33,152 nt of DNA from Verrucomicrobiota bacterium (GTDB taxonomy: Bacteria > Verrucomicrobiota > Verrucomicrobiia > Opitutales > Opitutaceae). Under the pieces are notes generated by a model, which was given only the letters and a program-made list of their open reading frames with translations, did no database searches and had not been told where the DNA came from. The translations under genes and the position numbers were made by a program. The DNA is taken from the NCBI GenBank assembly GCA_023426435.1, contig JAFAAS010000180.1, forward strand, positions 1 to 33,152. The letters run 5' to 3'. This document shows positions 24,538 through 30,715 of the stretch, in pieces (position 1 is the stretch's first letter; every line of letters begins with the position of its first letter).

Positions 24538-24600
24538 GAGCGACCCCACGGGGCGCCGAAGTCCCCGAGCTCCGTCAGTCCTAACGCAGACGAAGTCTGC
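24519..24600 (+). promoter_or_regulatory. Structured 5' leader candidate for the cupin gene
   Basis: Two hairpins stand in series. GACGGAGC (24519-24526) pairs with GCTCCGTC (24569-24576), enclosing a possible GGGG/CCCC stem (24550-24553 with 24563-24566). GCAGAC (24586-24591) pairs perfectly with GTCTGC (24595-24600) around GAA. There is no T-run, so this is not a simple terminator. I could not match it to a known riboswitch class. The cupin ATG follows 78 bp later. Confidence 0.4.
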
Positions 24601-24678
24601 TTGCGCGCCATGTCCTGCAAAGGCGCTTAACCTCGAACGCCGCGCAGCGGTGAACCTCAACCCCAGAGATAAAACGAC

Positions 24679-25032
24679 ATGAAATCCCTCATCACCCTTG
24701 ATCCTCCTCACAGTGCAAACGTCCGCGCCATTCTGGCGAAGGATGGATATGCGTGTTCGATTGTGTCGCTCGAGGCCGGTGAGCAACTCGCGATCGGGCG
24801 TTCCCCGCGTGGCGAGGAACATCTGCTCTTCGTGCTGGACGGGCGTCTCACGGTGCGTGCTGACGAACTGAATACGCTGTTGGGCAAAAACGAAGCTCAC
24901 GTTTTGCCGAAGGATCTCGATTGCACGATCGAGGCCGCGGAAGAGCGGCCGGCGAAATTCCTGCGAATCGATGTGCCGCCGCGGCAAGTCGTGGACGCCC
25001 CCCTTTACACGCTGGAGGCGGAGCGCGGTTAA
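24679..25032 (+). CDS. Small cupin-fold protein, 117 aa
   Basis: The sequence has a single conserved-barrel cupin pattern: YACSIVSLEAGEQLAIG (strand plus turn), EEHLLFVLDGRLTVRADEL (motif 1 region, ending in the G-R-L-T-V turn), then NTLLGKNEAHVLPKD (motif 2 region) and a C-terminal strand FLRIDVPP. Metal-binding histidines of the classical G(X)5HXH motif are not complete: only one His is in motif 1 (EEHLL) and one in motif 2 (AHVLP), so it may be a non-metal or non-enzymatic cupin. Length is normal for a minimal cupin. ATG 24679 is preceded by AGAGAT, a modest ribosome binding site. It is followed by rnk 69 bp later on the same strand, probably one transcript. The ligand is unknown. Confidence 0.75.
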   Translation: MKSLITLDPPHSANVRAILAKDGYACSIVSLEAGEQLAIGRSPRGEEHLLFVLDGRLTVRADELNTLLGKNEAHVLPKDLDCTIEAAEERPAKFLRIDVPPRQVVDAPLYTLEAERG

Positions 25033-25101
25033 CGCCGCGCTTCAATTCCGGCACCTGCCCAGCCACCCCTACAACCAGCTCGACGATCAATCCATACCTC
25101 C

Positions 25102-25503
25102 ATGAACGAACGACCCATTTACATCGCGAACGACGATCATACCAAGCTTCGCCTGCTGCTCGATTCGCTTGGCGCATCGAGCCGCAGTCCGGCGGTGCAG
25201 AAACTCCGGGGCGAGCTTGACCGTGCGGTCGTGCTCGATGCCAACGCGGTGCCGCCGAACGTGGTGACGCTGAACGCAAAGTTCGAGATCGAAGACCTGT
25301 CCACGGGTGAGATCGACGCTTACACGCTGGTGTTTCCCGATCGGGCGAACGTCGATCAGCAGATGCTTTCGGTGCTCGCGCCGATCGGCACGGCGGTTCT
25401 CGGCTATCGTGAAGGCGATGAAGTCGAGTGGACGACTCCCGGCGGCGTGCGGCGCTTTCGCATTCGGAAAGTGACGCGGCCGGAAGTCGCGGTGGCGCGA
25501 TAG
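25102..25503 (+). CDS. rnk: Rnk-type nucleoside diphosphate kinase regulator (GreA/GreB C-terminal-domain family), 133 aa
   Basis: Rnk resembles Gre transcript-cleavage factors: a short N-terminal coiled coil and a C-terminal FKBP-like domain that binds RNA polymerase. Here the coiled-coil part is residues ~8-40 (DDHTKLRLLLDSLGASSRSP, then AVQKLRGELDRAV). The Rnk-type junction is VVLDANAVPPNVVTLNAKFE, followed by DAYTLVFPDRANVDQQMLSV. The Gre-like end is LAPIGTAVLGYREGDEVEWT. Length matches E. coli Rnk (136 aa). The coiled coil is too short to reach the polymerase active site, as in the family. ATG 25102 begins MNERPIYI. It lies between a cupin gene and an aldo/keto-reductase-fold gene. Confidence 0.93.
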   Translation: MNERPIYIANDDHTKLRLLLDSLGASSRSPAVQKLRGELDRAVVLDANAVPPNVVTLNAKFEIEDLSTGEIDAYTLVFPDRANVDQQMLSVLAPIGTAVLGYREGDEVEWTTPGGVRRFRIRKVTRPEVAVAR

Positions 25504-25574
25504 GATTTCGCGGGCGAAGAGCGCCCGCTGTTGGAACATTATCGTGAGCGGCACGGTCGTCCGGGCCGCTCCTG

Positions 25575-25592
25575 TGCGCCTGCGCAGGCGCA
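25575..25592. promoter_or_regulatory. Perfect 18-bp palindrome between rnk and the AKR-fold gene
   Basis: Bases 25575-25592 (TGCGCCTGC followed by its exact reverse complement GCAGGCGCA) form an uninterrupted dyad. It lies 71 bp after the rnk stop and 43 bp before the next start codon, a suitable place for an operator. With no loop it is a poor hairpin terminator. Confidence 0.45.
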
Positions 25593-25635
25593 AGACCAAA
25601 CCCCGGCGCTTCCTCGCGCCAACGCATCCCCAAAA

Positions 25636-26658
25636 ATGATACACAAACGGAATTTGGGCCGGACCGGATTGCGCGTCTCGGAACTTTGTCTCGGCACCTT
25701 GAACTTCGGCTGGAAGACGGACGACGCATCATCGCTGGCCATCCTCGACGCGTTTCACGCGGCGGGCGGGACTTTCCTGCAGGCGACCGCGATTTCGCCG
25801 TCGTTCGGCCTTCCGTCGGTCTCGACCGGCTACTCGGAAGAGGTGATCGGAAAGTGGTGGACCTCTCGTGGCGTGGAGCGTCGTGACCTGGTGCTTGCGA
25901 CCCGGATCGACGTGCGGCGCACGCACGCGCCGGGCGAGAAGCTGGCGGACGTCGTTTGTGCGCGGGTGCGCGAATCGATGCAGCGCCTGCAGACGGATTA
26001 TCTGGATTTGTTGGTGCTGGAGTGGAGCGAGGACCTGCTGCCGATGGGCGAGTTTCTGGAGGCGTTTGGCGCGGTGGTGCGTTCCTGTCATGTGCGTTAT
26101 CTCGCGACGGCGAATTTCCCGGCGTGGCGGGTGATGGACTGCGTGTCGCGGGCGTTTCAGCGGAACGCGTGTCGGATGGAGGCGCTGCAGGCGGAATATT
26201 CGTTGATGACGCGGGCGCGGTTCGAGCCCGAGGTGATGCGGCTGTGCGAGGAGCTCAAGCTCGGCTTCCTGGCGACGCTGCCGCTGGCGGGCGGATTTCT
26301 GACGCGACGCGCGCCGGGCCTGTTCGGTTCGTTGGGCGGACGCGAGTGGGTGCCGCAGCGTTTCGACTCATCGTATGGAGACGCGGCGCTGGGGGCGATC
26401 GAGTCGGTGGCGGCGCGGCATGAAGCGACGCCCGCGCAGGTGGCGCTCGCGTGGGTGTTGTCCAATCCGACCGTCGCATCGGCGGTGATCGGAGTGCGAT
26501 CGGTGGCGGAGCTGCGTGAGCTGGTGCAAGCCAGCGAGCTGAGACTTGCGGCTGCCGATCTCGACGAACTGGCGCAGGCCACGGCGGCGGAGGCGGTCTT
26601 TATTCCGCCCCCTTCGGTCGAGCGAGAGACGAGAATTCCGAGCGCGAGCGGAGTATAA
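25636..26658 (+). CDS. Aldo/keto-reductase-fold protein lacking the catalytic tetrad, 340 aa
   Basis: The TIM-barrel AKR pattern is clear along the whole protein: MIHKRNLGRTGLRVSELCLG, GYSEEVIGKWW, MQRLQTDYLDLLVLEW, RYLATANFPAWRVMD, QAEYSLMTRARFEPEVMRL, LPLAGGFLTRR and VIGVRSVAELRELVQASEL. However, the four active-site residues (Asp, Tyr, Lys, His) are all changed: Q49 in FLQATAIS for Asp, S54 for Tyr, R90 in LVLATRID for Lys and E129 in LLVLEW for the His of the usual IHW motif. Several cofactor-pocket features (Q..YSL, PLAGG, GVRS) remain, so NADP(H) or another ligand might still bind. ATG 25636 is chosen since it begins the first barrel element; the open frame upstream (to 25531) is poor. 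Likely cytosolic; function could be regulatory or a divergent chemistry. Fold confidence is high; loss of activity is from manual alignment. Confidence 0.88.
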   Translation: MIHKRNLGRTGLRVSELCLGTLNFGWKTDDASSLAILDAFHAAGGTFLQATAISPSFGLPSVSTGYSEEVIGKWWTSRGVERRDLVLATRIDVRRTHAPGEKLADVVCARVRESMQRLQTDYLDLLVLEWSEDLLPMGEFLEAFGAVVRSCHVRYLATANFPAWRVMDCVSRAFQRNACRMEALQAEYSLMTRARFEPEVMRLCEELKLGFLATLPLAGGFLTRRAPGLFGSLGGREWVPQRFDSSYGDAALGAIESVAARHEATPAQVALAWVLSNPTVASAVIGVRSVAELRELVQASELRLAAADLDELAQATAAEAVFIPPPSVERETRIPSASGV

Positions 26659-26690
26659 AAGCGAGCGCCGCCGTTGAAGGCGGCGGCGTT
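26657..26690. terminator. Bidirectional terminator between convergent genes
   Basis: CGCCGCC (26666-26672) pairs with GGCGGCG (26679-26685) around GTTGAA. The plus strand continues GCGTTTATT. The minus strand continues into TTTTATA (26654-26660). It separates the AKR-fold gene (stop 26658) from the regulator gene (stop 26690). Confidence 0.75.
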
Positions 26691-27328
26691 TATTCGAGTT
26701 GGATGATGCCGCGTTTGACGGCGGTGAGGATGGCTTGCGTGCGATCGCTGACGCGGAGCTTGGCGAGAATGTTGGTGATGTGGATCTTGATGGTGCCCTC
26801 GACGACCTGCAGTTCGGCGCCGATCTCCTTGTTGCTGAGACCGCGCGCGACGAGCTGAAGCACTTCGATTTCGCGCGGGGAGAGTTGGGAGAGCACGCGG
26901 CCGTTCATGCGCGTCGCGATTTCCGGGGGGAGATATTGTTCGCCCTGGTGGACCTTGCGGATCGCTTCGAGCAGGCGATCGAGCGCCATTTCCTTGACGA
27001 CGAACCCCGAGGCGCCGGCGCGGAGGGCGCGATACACTTCGTCGCCGCTGGCGTAGTTGCTGAAAACCAGGATGCGGATGTCGCCGAACTCCTGGCGCAA
27101 GGCGGTGATGGTTTCGAACCCGCTCATGCCCTGCATGCGAAGATCGAGCACGACGACGTCGGGGTGGTGCTGGCGAAATGCGACGATTGCATCGGCGCCG
27201 TTTTCGGCATCGGCCACCACCTCCATGTCGGGCTCGCCGCTGGCGGCGGTCATCAAGCCCATGCGGAGGACGATGTGATCGTCGACGAGAAGGATGCGGA
27301 TTTTTTCAGGATGCGGTATGGCTTGCAT
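26690..27328 (-). CDS. NarL/FixJ-type response regulator, 212 aa
   Basis: This is the DNA-binding output of a two-component pair. The receiver domain (residues ~9-125) has acidic D16-D17 (LLVDDH), phospho-acceptor D62 (VVLDLRMQGMSG), Ser90 at the Thr/Ser switch (ILVFSNY) and K112 (GFVVKEM). A LuxR-type helix-turn-helix follows (~150-207: LSPREIEVLQLVARGLSNKE, then GTIKIHITNILAKL). All residues needed for phosphorylation are present. ATG 27328 is preferred over the further upstream frame start because MQAIPHPEKIRILLVDD puts the receiver strand in the normal place. The start overlaps the end of the kinase gene by 23 bp, so the two are translationally coupled. The likely target is the TonB receptor region upstream of the kinase (inference). 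Confidence 0.95.
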   Translation of the reverse strand: MQAIPHPEKIRILLVDDHIVLRMGLMTAASGEPDMEVVADAENGADAIVAFRQHHPDVVVLDLRMQGMSGFETITALRQEFGDIRILVFSNYASGDEVYRALRAGASGFVVKEMALDRLLEAIRKVHQGEQYLPPEIATRMNGRVLSQLSPREIEVLQLVARGLSNKEIGAELQVVEGTIKIHITNILAKLRVSDRTQAILTAVKRGIIQLE

Positions 27329-30300
27329 CGGACGCGGGTGGGGGTCGATCGGGTAGCGGCACGACGATGCGGATCGTGGTGCCATGTCCGGGAGAACTGC
27401 GAAAGTGGAGATCGCCGGCGATCTTGGTGGCGCGGGTGCGCAGGCCGCGAAGTCCGAAGTGATGAATGCTTTTCGAAAGCACGGCTTCGGGGTCGAAGCC
27501 GACGCCGTCGTCGGTGATCGCGAGCGCGACGGCGCCGTGGCGGTATTCGAGCTGGACGGCGATGCGGCGCGGGGCGGCGTGGCGCACGGCGTTGGTGATC
27601 GCTTCCTGGGCGATTCGCAGGAGGTGATGTTTAATTGTGGACGGCAGGACGACGGGGGTGCCGGTGACCTCGATGGCGATGGCGGCGGCGCCGGGGTTGA
27701 GGAGCGAGGTGAGTTTGCGGAGGGCTTCGCCGAGTTCGGTGTCTTCGAGGAGCGGCGATTCCATATCCCACACGGCGTGCTGCACTTCGTGCCGCGTGAA
27801 GGAGACCATGTTGCGGGCGACGTTGAGTCGCGAACGGACGTCGTCGGGCAGGGAAGGAAGTTTCAACGTCGCGTCGAGCTGGAGCATGAGTCCGCTGAGT
27901 CCCTGTTGAAGGCTGTCGTGGATTTCGCCGGCGAGCCGGTCGCGCTCCGCGAGAGTGGCGGCGTTGCGGGTCTCGGCATTGAGCTTTTCCATCGTGGTCT
28001 TGAGCTGGCTCGTGCGTTCCTGGACGAGTTGCTCGAGGGCGGCGTTGCGATGGCGGGCGCGATTTCCGGACCAGCGCACGATGCCGAACACCGCGGTGAA
28101 AAGCGCGAGACTGTAGAGACCGTAGGCGGGCCAGGTGCGGTGCCAGGGCGGAAAAATCTCGAAGTCGAAAGAGGCGGGGATGCTGATCGGTTTTTGATTT
28201 TCGACCATGCGGACCTCGATGCGGTAGCGGCCTTCGCGCAGTTCGGGAAAACTCACGAACGAGCCGGAGCCGAGCGGGGACCATTCGCCGGTTTGGTTGA
28301 GCCGGAATTCGTAGAGAGGCGAACGCGGCCAGGCGTAGCTCCCGGAGAAAAAGCGGAAGCTGAGGTTGTTCTGGGAGAAGGGCAGGCGGAGCGGCGCGAA
28401 ACGGGTGTCGGGCCCGAGCAGCTCGCGATTGGTGCGTCCGTCCACGACGGATACAAGGAGGGGCTGACGTGTTTGCCGGGTGGCGATGGCTTGGCGCCGC
28501 TCGACGTGATAGAGCGAGCGGCCGGCGGAAAACCATACATCGTTGTCGGGCAGGAGGTGAACGACGGGGAATTGAGCGTTGATGAGATCGAAGGTGGAGC
28601 TGTCGATTTCGTAGTCGTCGCCCTGCGGCGTGAACGTGATGACGCCGCGGTTGTGCGTGGCCCAGAGCGTGCCGGATTCGTCTTTTTGCACGCGAATGAT
28701 CCAGTGGGGCGAGCGCTCGAGGAGCTGGCGAAGATCGGCGGCGTCGACGAACGTCTCGGTGCGGTCGTCGAAGAACGCGCGCGACCCCGGCGGCCCGGAG
28801 AGCACGATGGTGTCGTCGATGACGCCGATGTTGACCCAGCGGGGTTCGGTCCACGGGAAGTCTTCGAAGATGCGGAGCTTTAGTGCGCCGTCCTGCAGGG
28901 CGAGCCGGGCGATGCGATTGGCACCGAGCTCGATCCAGGCGGAACGACGGGCCTCGTGGACGACGGTGGGAAAACCCACGCCGGCAATGCGCGGCGCGCA
29001 TTCGGACCATTGGCCGTTGGACCAGCGCAGGACGGCGATTTCCTTTTCGCCGATGGCGAAGCAGAGATCGTCGCCGATCATGGCGAGGTTGGCGACGTCG
29101 CTGGTTTGGGCGACGCGGGTGTAAGTGCCGTCGGCGCCGAGGGAGAAGACGCCATTCGAATTGCCGACGAGCATCCGAGACCCTTTGGCCGCGAGGGCCC
29201 AGGCGCCCGCGGGGAGGCGATTTTTCACCGGAGCGAAATGGCTGGGGGTGTCGGGTGTCTCGGGCACGGCCTCGAACAACTCGCCGGCCGACGCGACGTA
29301 GAGCCGATCGCCGCAGCGAAGAACGGTGGGCCAGGAAAGCGACAGGCCAAGCCGCTGGCCGAATGCGGTGACGGCGCTGTGGTAGAGGACTTTTTCGATG
29401 GAGTCCTCGGTGGCGACCCAGAGCACGCCGGGTTCGCGTGTCTCGATATCGGTGATACGCAGGTATTGCGGCGTCGTGAGTGCGGTGCGCAATTCGCCTT
29501 CCGGCGTGAAGATGAACAGGCCTTTGCCGTTGATGGCGACGGCGATGCCGCCGTCGACGAGGTGCTCGAGGCCGATGACGCGGCCGGTGAGACGGTGCGA
29601 TTTCTGGACCGGCCACGGTGTGGCGCGTTGGCCATCGAAAGTGAAGAGCTCGCCGTTGCGGGCGGCGATCAGCACGTGGGTCTCATCGAGCTCGGTGGCG
29701 TGATCGACTGCGACGCCGCCGAACGAGGTGCCTTCGATGCGCCGAAGCGTATTGTTCGCGAGATCGACGTGATGAATCGGTTGGCCGTGGGCCGAGACGT
29801 AGGCCTCGTCGCCGATTGCGAAGATCGTGGTGATGCCGGAGAGGGTGAAGTATCGGGTCTCGCGCGAGGCGAAGTCGTAATAAACGACGCCGTTCCAGCC
29901 GGTGAAATAAACGCCCTTCGCGGTGGCGAAGGCGTCGCTGAACGAAGTGGTGAGAGCCCATTTGGGGGCATCGGCGGGCACCATCGGATGCGCGTGAAGC
30001 CGGCCATCGGCGGCGAGTGTGGCGGTTCCCCACGAGCCCAAGCCGCTATAGTAAGCGCGGCCATCGGGAGCTTGCACGACCTGGGCCATGTCGACGCGAC
30101 GGGGATCGTCCTTCACGGCGAGGTCCAGCCAGACGGTGTCGTTCAACACGGCATAGAAACCTGCATAGATGACGGCGAGGCGGCCGAACGCGTCGAAGCC
30201 CAGTCGCGCGCCGCGCGGAATTTCACCGACCTCCTCGAGCGGATACGACCGAGTGAAGGGAAGACCGCGGACATGCGGAATATCCTGAGCGGTGGGGTAG

Positions 30301-30437
30301 GCGGTCGACGTGGCGGCGGTGCACAGCGCAAGCAGGAGCGCGCCAAGCACGGCGCGACCGCGGGATGGACGTGGGCACGGCGGAAAGCCGCAGCGCGCGG
30401 GTCCACGGATCAAGTGGAGGAAATCGTCCCAGCGCAT
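27306..30437 (-). CDS. Two-component propeller sensor histidine kinase (periplasmic propeller, Y_Y_Y, HisKA_3), 1043 aa
   Basis: Signal sequence/anchor near 28-46 (GRAVLGALLLALCTAATSTA) leads to a ~660-residue periplasmic region of Reg_prop-like propeller repeats (for example WVATEDSIEKVLYH and LWATHNRGVITFTPQG), as in sensors of carbohydrate-use systems. A Y_Y_Y domain follows (~735-795: NNLSFRFFSGSYAW, EFRLNQTGEWSPLGSG, REGRYRIEVRMVEN). One TM helix (~808-828, WPAYGLYSLALFTAVFGIVR) and a coiled coil lead to a NarX-type kinase: RDRLAGEIHDSLQQGLSGLM with the phospho-His, N-box RIAQEAITNAVRHAAP, G1 DDGVGFDP and G2 HFGLRGLRTRA. Unlike Bacteroides hybrid sensors there is no fused AraC output; the receiver and HTH are a separate gene that overlaps by 23 bp. 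ATG 30437-30435. Divergent from the TonB receptor gene, which it may control. Confidence 0.94.
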   Translation of the reverse strand: MRWDDFLHLIRGPARCGFPPCPRPSRGRAVLGALLLALCTAATSTAYPTAQDIPHVRGLPFTRSYPLEEVGEIPRGARLGFDAFGRLAVIYAGFYAVLNDTVWLDLAVKDDPRRVDMAQVVQAPDGRAYYSGLGSWGTATLAADGRLHAHPMVPADAPKWALTTSFSDAFATAKGVYFTGWNGVVYYDFASRETRYFTLSGITTIFAIGDEAYVSAHGQPIHHVDLANNTLRRIEGTSFGGVAVDHATELDETHVLIAARNGELFTFDGQRATPWPVQKSHRLTGRVIGLEHLVDGGIAVAINGKGLFIFTPEGELRTALTTPQYLRITDIETREPGVLWVATEDSIEKVLYHSAVTAFGQRLGLSLSWPTVLRCGDRLYVASAGELFEAVPETPDTPSHFAPVKNRLPAGAWALAAKGSRMLVGNSNGVFSLGADGTYTRVAQTSDVANLAMIGDDLCFAIGEKEIAVLRWSNGQWSECAPRIAGVGFPTVVHEARRSAWIELGANRIARLALQDGALKLRIFEDFPWTEPRWVNIGVIDDTIVLSGPPGSRAFFDDRTETFVDAADLRQLLERSPHWIIRVQKDESGTLWATHNRGVITFTPQGDDYEIDSSTFDLINAQFPVVHLLPDNDVWFSAGRSLYHVERRQAIATRQTRQPLLVSVVDGRTNRELLGPDTRFAPLRLPFSQNNLSFRFFSGSYAWPRSPLYEFRLNQTGEWSPLGSGSFVSFPELREGRYRIEVRMVENQKPISIPASFDFEIFPPWHRTWPAYGLYSLALFTAVFGIVRWSGNRARHRNAALEQLVQERTSQLKTTMEKLNAETRNAATLAERDRLAGEIHDSLQQGLSGLMLQLDATLKLPSLPDDVRSRLNVARNMVSFTRHEVQHAVWDMESPLLEDTELGEALRKLTSLLNPGAAAIAIEVTGTPVVLPSTIKHHLLRIAQEAITNAVRHAAPRRIAVQLEYRHGAVALAITDDGVGFDPEAVLSKSIHHFGLRGLRTRATKIAGDLHFRSSPGHGTTIRIVVPLPDRPPPASDASHTAS

Positions 30438-30540
30438 CGATCAGGACGGCCAGCGTGGGCGCGGCGCGCGGACACGTAAAGTCGTTTCGCTGACGTTAAC
30501 GGTTGCGTAACAATTTTATGAATACGGGGACGCCGGTCGG

Positions 30541-30570
30541 CTATGACTTAGGTCATAGTGGGGGTATGAC
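30541..30570. promoter_or_regulatory. Palindromic operator candidate between the sensor kinase and the TonB receptor
   Basis: CTATGAC (30541-30547) and GTCATAG (30552-30558) are perfect 7-bp arms around TTAG. A third half-site TATGAC follows at 30565-30570. The site lies 104 bp upstream of the kinase start and 146 bp upstream of the receptor start, the right place for the NarL-type regulator or a CRP/FNR-like protein (inference). The rest of the 30438-30715 spacer holds no gene. Confidence 0.55.
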
Positions 30571-30664
30571 CACTGCGGAATTGAGCTGATCGGCGAGGCG
30601 GCGCGTGTTTTGGGCTACTTGTCCGCAAATGGCTTTGCGGGCGAGTTCGTCCGCATTCGACCCC

Positions 30665-30680
30665 ACTGCACTCCTGCAGT
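30665..30680 (+). promoter_or_regulatory. Short hairpin in the TonB receptor leader
   Basis: ACTGCA (30665-30670) pairs with TGCAGT (30675-30680) around CTCC, 35 bp ahead of the receptor ATG. It may be a leader hairpin or a small operator; the evidence is limited to symmetry and position. Confidence 0.35.
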
Positions 30681-30715
30681 CGCGAGGGCGGACAAATGCT
30701 CGACCTCACCAAACC

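Noticed and set aside
24540..24576. Guanidine-II or other known riboswitch in the cupin leader
   Set aside because: The CCCC-AC-GGGG stretch does not give the paired ACGR-loop hairpins that class needs, and no other class pattern fits.
28956..30479. Plus-strand open frame of about 507 codons
   Set aside because: Antisense to the propeller part of the sensor kinase and composed of shadow sequence.
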